A stretch of DNA of 64,000 nucleotides from Haloterrigena salifodinae (lineage in GTDB: Archaea; Halobacteriota; Halobacteria; Halobacteriales; Natrialbaceae): positions 698,995 through 762,994 of the forward strand of contig NZ_RQWN01000001.1 of assembly GCF_003977755.1 (NCBI RefSeq), given 5' to 3'. The position numbers and the translations under genes are program-made. Shown here piece after piece: positions 34,634 to 43,153 of the stretch (positions are counted from its first letter, which is position 1; the number at the start of each line of letters is the position of its first letter). The notes under the pieces were generated by a model that was not told the DNA's origin, ran no database searches, and saw only the letters and a program-made list of their open reading frames with translations.

Positions 34634-36061
34634 ATGACGGGACGGTCATCAAGACGGTCAATGCTTAAAAGTATCGCAGGGAGTACGATTTCGGTCGGCG
34701 CACTCGGGACAGCCAGCGCCGACGATCGGGAGGCTACCCAGCGGCAGTTGTACATCGTTCTAGCTGGGGGTAACGGACTTCGGTCGCATATCGAGCGAAC
34801 CGAGTTCGAGGTGTTGCACGAACTCGCCGGCGGATCGGCACTCATCGTCGAGGGACCGAGCGATAAGTCCGATGCGCTCCGGACGAGCGCCGTCGTAGAC
34901 GATATCATTGCGAACGAAACACACGTTGTCGATATCGAACGGTCGGCAACCGAAGGGTCGGCCAGTACTGAACCCCAGCGGGAGAAACAGTGGGACAAAC
35001 AACTGGTGCGCGCGAGGGCTGCTCACGAGCGGGCGACGGGTGCGGAGACGACGATCGCGATCATCGATACCGGCGTCAGTCACTCCCACCCTGCTCTCGC
35101 GTCACGAATCGACGCTGAACGCAGCCGACTCTTCAGGTACGGGCGTGTTCACGCCGGAACTGACGACACGCTCGTCGCCGAGGCGCCGGCAAACTACTAC
35201 CCGTCAATCCGGGAAACCACCCAGCACGTCTCCGATGATGTCCACGGCCACGGAACGCATGTCGCCGGGATCGCGGCCACCGGACGAAATGAGGCTGGCA
35301 TCGTTGGCATGGCACCGGACGCGGAAATCGTCTCCCTACGCTCGTTCTTCTTCGAGCGGATTGCGGACATCAACCCGACGTTCCCGGACGAGACCATCGG
35401 TGTTCTGATGGGATCGATTACGGATATTCTCCTCGCGATCGATTACGCAGCCGAGAACGGCGTCGACGTAATAAATCTCAGCCTTGGACAGACGCTTCCG
35501 CCGGACAGTCGAGCATACGCGGCGTATCGGCGCGTGATCCAGCACGCGGTCAAACAGGGTGTTGTCGTCGTCGTCGCCGCGGAGAACTACGGGTGGAATT
35601 TGGACGACGAATCCGAGTATGTGCTGCCGGCCGACATCCCAGGAGCGTCTACCGTTGCTGCCACCGGCCCGACCGACAAGCGGAGCCACTACTCGAACTA
35701 CGGCGACGGAGCGATCGATGTCGCTGCACCAGGCGGGCGATACGAAACGACGTCGAAAAGCGAAATTACGGATCACAACGAAGTGGCGTATCCGGATCCG
35801 ACGAACGGAATTCTATCGACGGTGCCGGAGTCCATCTACGGGGAGCTGTACGACTACAATTACGGCACTTCGATGGCGGCACCGCAGGTCGCAGGACTCG
35901 CCGCGCTCCTTCGGGAACTCGAGCCAGACCGTCACCCGCGACGGATCCAGCAGGCGATCGCACAGGGTGCGGTCGACCTCTCCGGCGAGTACACCGAGGG
36001 ACTCGGTGCTGGTCGGATCGACGCTCCCAATGCGCTCGATCGGATAACCAACGGACGGTAG
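34634..36061 (+). CDS. secreted subtilisin-like serine protease (S8)
   Basis: 475-aa subtilase. N-terminal SSRRSMLKSIAG is a Tat-type signal ending around ASA; a propeptide-like domain follows (residues about 35-105). The catalytic domain carries the triad: IAIIDTGVS (Asp145), HGHGTHVAG (His206), GTSMAAPQVAG (Ser413). The oxyanion Asn lies in VVAAENYG, where subtilisins usually read AAGN. It is probably a halolysin-like exported protease without the C-terminal extension. The upstream region is AT-rich, with TATTAAGTATT (34603-34613) at leaderless distance. Confidence 0.93.
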   Translation: MTGRSSRRSMLKSIAGSTISVGALGTASADDREATQRQLYIVLAGGNGLRSHIERTEFEVLHELAGGSALIVEGPSDKSDALRTSAVVDDIIANETHVVDIERSATEGSASTEPQREKQWDKQLVRARAAHERATGAETTIAIIDTGVSHSHPALASRIDAERSRLFRYGRVHAGTDDTLVAEAPANYYPSIRETTQHVSDDVHGHGTHVAGIAATGRNEAGIVGMAPDAEIVSLRSFFFERIADINPTFPDETIGVLMGSITDILLAIDYAAENGVDVINLSLGQTLPPDSRAYAAYRRVIQHAVKQGVVVVVAAENYGWNLDDESEYVLPADIPGASTVAATGPTDKRSHYSNYGDGAIDVAAPGGRYETTSKSEITDHNEVAYPDPTNGILSTVPESIYGELYDYNYGTSMAAPQVAGLAALLRELEPDRHPRRIQQAIAQGAVDLSGEYTEGLGAGRIDAPNALDRITNGR

Positions 36062-36143
36062 CCAGTCCTCGCCACAGAGCGAGCGTCACCGACGACCGAG
36101 GCGAGGGGAAGATCGAACGGATTGGTAACCCGGAACGGAAAGA

Positions 36144-37274
36144 ATGACGGTCCGTGCTGCCCCTCTCTCGTGCATGGATTACGAGACGCCGCTGTTCTTC
36201 CACGTCATGGAGTACGCGAATCGTGCGGAGGGCGACGTCATCGACATGGTCAGCGGCAACCCCGACTGGGAGCCTCCCGCGGCGCTCCGGGAGGGGCTGC
36301 GCGACTACGCCGATCTCGAGCCCGACCGGTTCCAGTACGCCCCCAGCGAGGGTCTGCTCGAGCTCCGCGAGGAGATCGCGGCCCGGCGGGGCGTCGACGC
36401 CGACCAGATCGTCGTCACGAACGGCGCGGGCGAGGCCAACTATCTCGCGATGGCCCGCGCGCTCGAGCGCGACCGCGGCGACGAGATCGTGCTGACGGAC
36501 CCGGTCTACCCGTACTATCCGGGGAAGACAACGATGCTCGACGGAACGCAGCGGTTCGTCGCGACGGACGACGAAGGGCAGCTCGATCCGGCCGATGTCC
36601 GGGAGGCGGCGAGCGAGGAGACGGCCGCCATCGTGGTCGCCACGCCGAACAACCCGACCGGCGCGGTCTATCCCGAGTCGACGATGGCGGCCCTCGTCGA
36701 CGTCGCCGAGGAGTACGACGCAATCCTGATCAGCGACGAGGTGTACGATCACTACGACCTCTCGGGCGAGTTCGCCAGCGCGCTGGGGGTCGACTCGAGC
36801 TACCGGATCGTCACCAACGCCTTCTCGAAGTCGATGGCGATCACGGGCGTTCGGGTCGGCTACGCCGTCTTCCCGCCGGAGCTCGTCGAGAACGCCAAGA
36901 GCCGCCACATGCTGGTCAACGTCGCGACGACTCGGCCCGGCCAGTACGCGGTCTTGCGGGCGCTGCGGGAGACGCCCCCCGAGTACTACGAGGCCAACCG
37001 GGAGTTGCTCCGTGAGCGCGTCGCGACCTTCACCGACGCCCTGGACGCCGCGGGCGCCGAGTACACCACTCCGCGGGGCTCGTTCTACGTCATGGCCCGC
37101 TTCGACGGCTATCCGGGGACGCTCGAGAACGTCGAACGGCTGATCGACGAGGCCGGCGTCGCTGGGATGCCCGGCGAAGCCTTCGGCGACTCGCGGTCCG
37201 ACTGGCTCCGCTTCGCGCTCGTCACACCCCGCGTCGAGGAAGCGGCCGCGCGACTCGCGGCGTACTTCGAGTGA
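36144..37274 (+). CDS. pyridoxal-phosphate aminotransferase, class I/II
   Basis: 376-aa fold-type I aminotransferase. Substrate/PLP motifs: MVSGNPDWEPPAALREGL, TNGAGEANYLAM, VVATPNNPTGAVYP, ISDEVYDHY and the PLP lysine in NAFSKSMAITGVRVGY. It transfers amino groups between amino acids and 2-oxo acids; aspartate or aromatic specificity cannot be distinguished. Start 36144 is taken as the longest plausible; an ATG at 36174 (MDYETPLFF) is an alternative and would remove ten residues of weak conservation. Confidence 0.92.
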   Translation: MTVRAAPLSCMDYETPLFFHVMEYANRAEGDVIDMVSGNPDWEPPAALREGLRDYADLEPDRFQYAPSEGLLELREEIAARRGVDADQIVVTNGAGEANYLAMARALERDRGDEIVLTDPVYPYYPGKTTMLDGTQRFVATDDEGQLDPADVREAASEETAAIVVATPNNPTGAVYPESTMAALVDVAEEYDAILISDEVYDHYDLSGEFASALGVDSSYRIVTNAFSKSMAITGVRVGYAVFPPELVENAKSRHMLVNVATTRPGQYAVLRALRETPPEYYEANRELLRERVATFTDALDAAGAEYTTPRGSFYVMARFDGYPGTLENVERLIDEAGVAGMPGEAFGDSRSDWLRFALVTPRVEEAAARLAAYFE

Positions 37275-37371
37275 GGCTCGCGTCGACCACCGATCGTCGA
37301 GGGTGACGCCGACTGCTGCCCGCCGCCGGCCGCAATACAGATACGGGGCGACGCGAGTTGTGTAGTGAGTG

Positions 37372-38784
37372 ATGGCCCTCGAGGTCCTCGTCGCCGCGTT
37401 CGTCCTGACCCAGCTCTGTTACGCCGTCGTCAACTGCGGCCTGCTGGCGCTGTTCCTGCGCCGACCCGCGAACGTCGTCGACGAGCGGACGCTCGGACGA
37501 GTTCTCGAGGCCAACGGCGGCCAAATCGGTCGCGAAGACGGACAGTCCAGCCGAGTCGCTATCCAGACTGACGGCGGTTCTCTCAAGGGCGAACGTGGTT
37601 CACCTGGGCGCAAACGCAGTCTCGGCCCAGACTGTCGGCTACCGTCCCCCCTCCGCCGGCGAATCCACGTCTTCGTGCCGCTGGTCCATGGCCGCTGGCG
37701 GGGCCTCGAGTCGACGCTCGCGAGCATCGCCGCCCAGAGCTATCCGACGTCGCTGGTTTCGGTCACCGTCGTTTACGAGCCTCGCGAGACGGACGCGATC
37801 GCACTCGAGGGCGCGATCGACGCCGAGCGGCCGCCGGGGCTCGAGGTCGAGACACTCTCACTCGACGCTGCGGCCCGTACGACCGACCGATCGAACGACG
37901 ACGGCGCGTGGTGGGCTACTGGAACGGGAACGTCGCCGACGGCGGCGACCATGCTGACCGCCGCCTTCGAGTCCCGCTCGGTCGCGGCCGACGACCTCGT
38001 CGCCGTCTTCGAGGCCGGAAGCTGGCTGCCGGTCGATGCGTTCGAACTCGCCGTCGCCGGCCTCGAGGAGTACGACATCGTCCAGACCAAACACACGGTG
38101 CGCGACGTCGACGCGGGGATCCTCCCGCTGCTCGACTCGATGGCGACGGCGGCGTGGTCGGATCTGGGCCACCGCTCGAGTACGGGGCCGTACCACCTGC
38201 TGGGTTCGGGCTATCTCGCGACCGGGCGCGTACTCGAGGACGTCGCGGCGTGGCGGCGCCGGACGGGCGACGACGTCCCGCTCGGCCTGGCCGCCTCCCA
38301 CCGGGGCGACACGCTCGGCGTCGTCGATCGGTATGTCCGACTCGACTGCCCACCTGGGCTCGAGGCATGGCTCGACCGGCAGCGAGCGTGGACGCGCGAC
38401 CTGTACCGACGGGTCTTCGCAAAGAGCTGGAGCGGCCTCGACGACCTTCGGTGTTGGTCCGGGACGCTGCTGTTGCAGTCGCTGGCGCTGCTCTCCGCCG
38501 TCGGGGTGCCTGCTGCGGCGCTCGTCGCGGTGCTGTCCACCAGCGGCGCGTCGGTGACACTCCCGCTGACGGTGCGGCTGCTCGTCGGCTTCAACGTCCT
38601 CGTCTGGACGTACTACTGCCTGCGGGCCTACCGAGCCGCCTGGGACGCGGTTCCGTTCCGCTCGTGGCCCCACAGAGTCGCGTACTCGGTTCTCGTGAAT
38701 CCGCTCTCGCAGGCGCTGTATGCGACGCTGTGGGCGGCCCCGATCTGTCTGGGGCTCGTCGACCTCGCTCGCGGCGATGCGTGA
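37372..38784 (+). CDS. degenerate family-2 glycosyltransferase-like membrane protein
   Basis: 470-aa protein with one N-terminal TM helix, a soluble GT2-like domain (about 95-370) and three or four C-terminal TM helices. The opening fits GT2 (HVFVPLVHGRWRGLESTLAS, IAAQSYP), and GSGYLATGRVLEDVA and the QRAW segment match later blocks. However, the metal-binding DxD position reads VFEAGSW and the catalytic ED block reads DDVPLG. It may be an inactive or divergent glycosyltransferase. A low-complexity insertion lies at residues 45-95. ATG 37372 is chosen over the neighbouring GTG. Confidence 0.78.
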   Translation: MALEVLVAAFVLTQLCYAVVNCGLLALFLRRPANVVDERTLGRVLEANGGQIGREDGQSSRVAIQTDGGSLKGERGSPGRKRSLGPDCRLPSPLRRRIHVFVPLVHGRWRGLESTLASIAAQSYPTSLVSVTVVYEPRETDAIALEGAIDAERPPGLEVETLSLDAAARTTDRSNDDGAWWATGTGTSPTAATMLTAAFESRSVAADDLVAVFEAGSWLPVDAFELAVAGLEEYDIVQTKHTVRDVDAGILPLLDSMATAAWSDLGHRSSTGPYHLLGSGYLATGRVLEDVAAWRRRTGDDVPLGLAASHRGDTLGVVDRYVRLDCPPGLEAWLDRQRAWTRDLYRRVFAKSWSGLDDLRCWSGTLLLQSLALLSAVGVPAAALVAVLSTSGASVTLPLTVRLLVGFNVLVWTYYCLRAYRAAWDAVPFRSWPHRVAYSVLVNPLSQALYATLWAAPICLGLVDLARGDA

Positions 38785-38901
38785 CCCCCGAGCCGTCGGA
38801 TCGAGAGATCTGTGGCTCCACCGGCGTCGATTCCGATCGCGACTCGAACGGAGTCGCTCGAGACCGACGAATACTCGTGACAGGGTAGCGAATCGATCGC
38901 T

Positions 38902-40146
38902 ATGAGCGGAATCGACGCCGAGCGGGTCGACGAGGAGGCCGAGACGGCGGACGAGACCGACGACGCCCACACCATCGAGGTGACGCCGACAGACTCCCTC
39001 GAGGACGACGAACGGGAAACCATCGACGTGGAGCCGTCTGACGAACCCGTCGACGGCCCGGACTACGTGCTCTACGGTGGGAAAGGTGGCGTCGGAAAGA
39101 CGACGATGGCCGCCGCGACCGCGCTGGACAGCGCCCGCGGCGGCACGTCGACGCTGGTCGTCTCGACGGATCCGGCCCACTCGCTGTCGGACACCTTCGA
39201 GACCGACGTGCCGGCCGAACCGGCCCGCATCCGCGACGATATCCCCCTCTACGCGGCCGAGATCGACCCCGAGTCCGCGATGGAGGCGGGCGAGGTCGCC
39301 TTCCCCGGTGCCGGCGGTCCCGACGACGCGGCGAACGCGGACGACGGAACCGCGGGGTCGTTCGGCGGCGGTTCCGATGGCGGTGCGGGCCCCTTCGGCG
39401 GGGGCGACGGCGCGGGCGATATGGGCGGCATGGGAGGGCTCGGCGACCTGCTCGGCGGCGGCGACGGATCGCCGATGGAGGCGCTGTTCGGCGGCGCGAT
39501 GCCCGGCGCCGACGAGGCCGCCGCGATGCAACTGCTGCTCGAGTACATGGACGACCCCCGATTCGAGCGGGTCGTCATCGACACCGCGCCGACGGGCCAC
39601 ACCCTCCGGCTCCTGAAGCTCCCGGAACTGATGGACACCATGATGGGTCGGATGATGAAGATGCGCCAGCGCATCAGCGGCATGCTCGAGGGGATGAAAG
39701 GGATGTTCCCCGGCCAGGAGGCGCCCGAGGAGGACGACCTCGAGGACCTGGACGAACTCCGTGAGCGCATCGAGCGCCTACGAGCGGCCCTGCAGGATCC
39801 CGCGCGGACGGACTTCCGGATCGTCATGGTCCCCGAGGAAATGAGCGTCTTCGAGTCCAAACGCCTGCGCGGGCAACTCGAGGAGTTCCAGATTCCGGTC
39901 GGTACGGTCGTCGTCAACCGCGTCATGGAGCCCCTCTCGGACGTCACCGACGACGTTCGGGGCGAGTTCCTTCAGCCGAACCTCGAGGACTGCGAGTTCT
40001 GCCAGCGCCGGTGGGACGTCCAGCAGGGCGCCCTTGCCGAAGCGCAGGAACTGTTCCGCGGCACCGAGGTGCGGCGCGTCCCGCTGTTCGCCGACGAAGT
40101 AAGAGGTGAGGGGATGCTCGAGGTCGTCGCGGCCTGTCTGCGGTGA
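38902..40146 (+). CDS. get3: Get3/ArsA-family ATPase
   Basis: 414-aa P-loop ATPase of the ArsA/TRC40 class. It has the deviant Walker A GKGGVGKTT (60-68), VSTDPAHSLSDTF, the switch II DTAPTGHTLRLL (about 227-238) and the zinc-type CxxC in EDCEFC (Cys364, Cys367) that joins the dimer in Get3 proteins. The CxxC favours a tail-anchored-protein targeting factor over an arsenite pump. Unusual additions are a 52-residue acidic N-terminal extension and a Gly/Met-rich insertion (about 135-200). No arsenic genes lie nearby. Confidence 0.9.
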   Translation: MSGIDAERVDEEAETADETDDAHTIEVTPTDSLEDDERETIDVEPSDEPVDGPDYVLYGGKGGVGKTTMAAATALDSARGGTSTLVVSTDPAHSLSDTFETDVPAEPARIRDDIPLYAAEIDPESAMEAGEVAFPGAGGPDDAANADDGTAGSFGGGSDGGAGPFGGGDGAGDMGGMGGLGDLLGGGDGSPMEALFGGAMPGADEAAAMQLLLEYMDDPRFERVVIDTAPTGHTLRLLKLPELMDTMMGRMMKMRQRISGMLEGMKGMFPGQEAPEEDDLEDLDELRERIERLRAALQDPARTDFRIVMVPEEMSVFESKRLRGQLEEFQIPVGTVVVNRVMEPLSDVTDDVRGEFLQPNLEDCEFCQRRWDVQQGALAEAQELFRGTEVRRVPLFADEVRGEGMLEVVAACLR

Positions 40147-40159
40147 TTGGCGCGTTGAT

Positions 40160-40231
40160 TTAGTGATTTCAACCGGTCCGTTGGAATCGCTTGCAGTCCT
40201 CGTGAACTCGTTCGTTATATAAAATCACTAA
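40160..40231. repeat. 10-bp inverted repeat pair after get3
   Basis: TTAGTGATTT (40160-40169) and AAATCACTAA (40222-40231) are perfect reverse complements 52 nt apart, starting 13 nt after the get3 stop. The second arm abuts a TATA-like ATATAAA (40217-40223). It marks the left border of an AT-rich patch. Confidence 0.6.
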
Positions 40232-40305
40232 TGGAACTGTCCGGACTATATTCTAATTGTCCCTCCAAAGAAAAATATTTAGAACATGGTGACATAAAAA
40301 CAGGT

Positions 40306-40548
40306 ATGAGCGAGGGACAATTTGAATTCCTCTACAGCGTAAATATCGTGGTAATTTTAGCTCTTCTCTCCTCTGCGATCGGTTTATATATGTATTTTTA
40401 TGAAGGGAGAGATCGCGTTGGGCTAGTTATGTCTGTCACAGCGCTCCTTCTAGTTGGTATCTATATGTACACTATCAGCAATTACTTGGTAGTATCTATA
40501 TTAGTCCTCACAGCCATTTCTATGGTTGTCTCTTCATTGAGGTATTGA
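40306..40548 (+). CDS. AT-rich orphan membrane protein (three TM helices)
   Basis: 80-aa protein with three predicted TM helices (VNIVVILALLSSAIGLYMYF, VGLVMSVTALLLVGIYMY, LVVSILVLTAISMVVSS). Its DNA is far more AT-rich than neighbours and uses A/T-ending codons (ATA, TTA, AGA), so it is a likely recent acquisition. ATG 40306 is preferred because AAATATTTA (40273-40281) sits 25-33 nt upstream; the longer frame from 40231 would start only about 10 nt after another TATA element. No family recognised. Similar small helix bundles occur in prophage or toxin-type cargo, but that is speculation. Confidence 0.68.
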   Translation: MSEGQFEFLYSVNIVVILALLSSAIGLYMYFYEGRDRVGLVMSVTALLLVGIYMYTISNYLVVSILVLTAISMVVSSLRY

Positions 40549-40655
40549 GTACGATCAGATAGCGAATTCCGTAACGTGCAGTCGAGGACCCCACAACTCG
40601 TTCTAAATAGCGAAATCGTGCACAATCTACTGACAGTGAAGCCGATCCACTGGCG

Positions 40656-41138
40656 TTACGCTGACTCGCCGTCGCCATCCTCCTCGGCGGAGACGACCGT
40701 CACCGGGCGATCACTCTCGAGGATCACCGCCTGCACGACGCTGCCGAACAGGACCTTGCCGACCGGCGAGCGCTCGCCGACGCCGAGGACGATCGCGTCG
40801 TTGTCGAGTTCCGACGCGGCCTCGAGGATCATCTCGGGTGCTTCGCCCGTCGTCTCGTGGATCGCGTACTCGACGCCGGCCGCCTCGAGGACGTCGGCGG
40901 CGGTCTCGACGGAGGCGGGCAGCCGCTGGACGTTCCTGAGGTTGTCGGCCATCTCCTCGGCGTACTCGTCGGAGAAGCCGCCGGCCGCCCACTCGGCGTC
41001 GGGTGCCGTCACCTCCTCGTGGACGTGGAGGACATCGACGCGGATCTCCGCGGCGGCCGCCGGCAGGTCGCCGACCGCCTCGGCCTGGGCGCGCGCTCGC
41101 GATTCGTCGTCGTCGACCGGGAGCAGGACGCGATACAT
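40656..41138 (-). CDS. universal stress protein (UspA family)
   Basis: 160-aa single UspA domain: MYRVLLPVDDDESRARAQ opening with the ATP-contacting Asp, VDVLHVHEEV, AIVLGVGERSP and VGKVLFGSVVQAV, the haloarchaeal form of the nucleotide-binding Gly/Ser loop. The role is in stress or energy sensing, with targets unknown. A disordered acidic C-terminus follows. It is transcribed convergently to the AT-rich orphan. Confidence 0.92.
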   Translation of the reverse strand: MYRVLLPVDDDESRARAQAEAVGDLPAAAAEIRVDVLHVHEEVTAPDAEWAAGGFSDEYAEEMADNLRNVQRLPASVETAADVLEAAGVEYAIHETTGEAPEMILEAASELDNDAIVLGVGERSPVGKVLFGSVVQAVILESDRPVTVVSAEEDGDGESA

Positions 41139-41207
41139 GTGCTACCGTACGTCGTGTGAGTCCTAAAGTCGTCCTCCGATTCGCGCCCGAGTGCCGCCGC
41201 CGAACCG

Positions 41208-42404
41208 TCACTCCCGCATCGCCGGCTCGTCGACCGGCGGCTCGAGGCAGACGGCGTAGGCCAGCAGGCCGGCGGCAAGGGCGGTGCCGGCGGCGAGCAG
41301 CCACCACGAGGCGCGGTAGCCGACGACGTCGGCGAGGTATCCGAACGCGGGCGGGGCGACGACGGAGCCGGCGACCAGGGAGAGCTGGCCGGCGGCGGTC
41401 GCGCCGCCCATCTCGTCGGCGGTGACCAGCGTCGCCATGTAGGAGTAGTAGACGCCCGTGTTCCCGAGGACGAAGAACCCCAGCACGGAGAAGGCGACGG
41501 CGGCCGCGACGGGCGTCGCAGTCGCGGCGACGACGACGAACAGGGCCGCGCCCGCGAGCGCCTGCACGATCAGGATCGCGCCGATCCGAACGTGGGGTTC
41601 GCCGGGGAGATTGTCGCTCAGCCAGCCGCCGGCGAGGCGACCGACGCTGCCGAACAGCTGGACCAGCGCGAGGACGATCCCGCCGCCGACGACCGAGGCG
41701 CCGATCGATTCCTCGAGGTACAACACCGTGTAGCCCGTCGTGGTGAACAGCGCCGCGCCGAGGAAGAAGCCGGCCGCGACGAGCACGCGGTAGGGGCGGT
41801 TGCGAGACAGCGCCCGGAAGTCCGGATACTCCGCTCGCCCGCCCTCGCCTGCGCTGCGATAGCAGACGGCGAAGACGCTGGCGACGACGAGGGCGGTCCC
41901 GGCGGCGATCAGGAAGCCGGCCTGCCAGAAGAGCGCGCCCGCCAATCCGGTCACGAGGAGGGCGCTGACGCCGCTGCCGGCGGTGACGCCGACCTGTTTG
42001 ATCCCCAGCGCGAGGTTCTGGCGGCCCGCCGCGATGGCGCCGTAGATCGCCTTGTTTGTCCCTGGAATCGCCGTCGCGTACGTCGAACCGAGGACGAACG
42101 CCGCCGCGAGCAGGAGGGGGTACGTGGGTGCGCTGGCGACCAGCACGGCGCCGATCCCGAGCCCGACGAGGCCGACCGTCAGCGTCCGTCCCTCGCCGAA
42201 GCGGTCGATGACCGCCCCGACCGGCAGGAGCCAGACCGCATAGCCCAGGGTGAGCGCCGTCACGACGAGGCCGACGGTGAACCGGGAGAGGCCGAACTCG
42301 TCGCGGAAGAACGGCGTCACCGCGAAGACCGTGTAGTAACAGACGCTCGCCGACACCTGCCACAGCGTCACGAGCGAGACCGTCCGCCAGTACGACCGGT
42401 CCAT
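41208..42404 (-). CDS. major facilitator superfamily transporter
   Basis: 398-aa protein with about 12 TM helices and MFS loops (VGAVIDRFGEGR after TM2). The N-terminal SYWRTVSLVTLWQVSASVCYY and FRDEFGLSRFTVGLVVTAL fit the oxalate/formate-like or nitrate-like MFS groups; the substrate is unknown. It lies 69 nt upstream of the UspA start on the same strand, so they might be co-transcribed. No ligand-specific motif is visible. Confidence 0.9.
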   Translation of the reverse strand: MDRSYWRTVSLVTLWQVSASVCYYTVFAVTPFFRDEFGLSRFTVGLVVTALTLGYAVWLLPVGAVIDRFGEGRTLTVGLVGLGIGAVLVASAPTYPLLLAAAFVLGSTYATAIPGTNKAIYGAIAAGRQNLALGIKQVGVTAGSGVSALLVTGLAGALFWQAGFLIAAGTALVVASVFAVCYRSAGEGGRAEYPDFRALSRNRPYRVLVAAGFFLGAALFTTTGYTVLYLEESIGASVVGGGIVLALVQLFGSVGRLAGGWLSDNLPGEPHVRIGAILIVQALAGAALFVVVAATATPVAAAVAFSVLGFFVLGNTGVYYSYMATLVTADEMGGATAAGQLSLVAGSVVAPPAFGYLADVVGYRASWWLLAAGTALAAGLLAYAVCLEPPVDEPAMRE

Positions 42405-42478
42405 CGGACGTCACGGCCTTGCCCGAGGACGCGCTTGCCTGTCCCGGTAGCGAAGACGGGCTCCGGGTCGCGCCGGCG

Positions 42479-42856
42479 CTACTCCTCGCCGTCCCACTCG
42501 CCGCCGACACGGTCGACGCCCATCATGTGCTCCCCGGGGTGTTCGGTGAAGACGACCTTCGCGTTCGCTTCGGGGACGTCGAACGTCTCGCAGACGTACG
42601 CCATTGTCTCGAGCGCGAACGCGCGCTTGCGCTCGAACGGTCGGCCGCGCCGGATCTCGGCGTCGAGGAAGACGATCGGCCCGTCGACCGCGCGTCCGAG
42701 GTGGAGGTCGGCCGGGTCGCGCTCGCGGATCGTCACCGCGACGTGGCCCGCCGTCGTCTCCATCTCCGCCGTGTAGAGGTCCGTCACCCGGTCGGCCAGC
42801 GCCGTCTTTTCCTCGGCCGACGGCGACAGCGTCGTGTCGAACTGTAAGAGAGGCAC
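42479..42856 (-). CDS. tautomerase-superfamily protein
   Basis: 125-aa protein of the 4-oxalocrotonate tautomerase/MIF superfamily. The start codon is decided by chemistry: the GTG at 42856 is followed directly by Pro (GTG-CCT-CTC), and the family uses an N-terminal Pro after Met removal as catalytic base. Then come FDTTLSPSAEEKTALADRV and HVAVTIRERD. The frame is open further upstream, but those residues are not family-like. It probably acts as a keto-enol tautomerase on an unknown small molecule. It lies 74 nt upstream of the MFS gene on the same strand. Confidence 0.8.
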   Translation of the reverse strand: MPLLQFDTTLSPSAEEKTALADRVTDLYTAEMETTAGHVAVTIRERDPADLHLGRAVDGPIVFLDAEIRRGRPFERKRAFALETMAYVCETFDVPEANAKVVFTEHPGEHMMGVDRVGGEWDGEE

Positions 42857-43153
42857 ACCTCGAGTAGAGCGCCCGGGGAGTTGGCGATTTCGCCGCTCCC
42901 TACCGGAAGCGACGAGCGAGGGCCGAGCGGCGGCGCGGCAACGGCGCGCGACTGCGTGGAGACCGTGATCGACCGAACGCGCGGTAATCCGACGCGGAGC
43001 AACCGAGCGCGGTTCCGACGTGGTGTCGATCACAGGAATACAACTCCAGTCGTGTTGGCTACCGCTCGAATCCACTGTCTTATCTCCGTGATATTCTTCA
43101 ATAGGTGGTGAAATCGGTACCGTTTACACCTTCTACCTGGAACCGCTAGAAAA

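Noticed and set aside
37858-39600. Minus-strand open frame of 580 codons
   Set aside because: Antisense to the glycosyltransferase-like and get3 genes, composition typical of a GC shadow frame, no recognisable domain.
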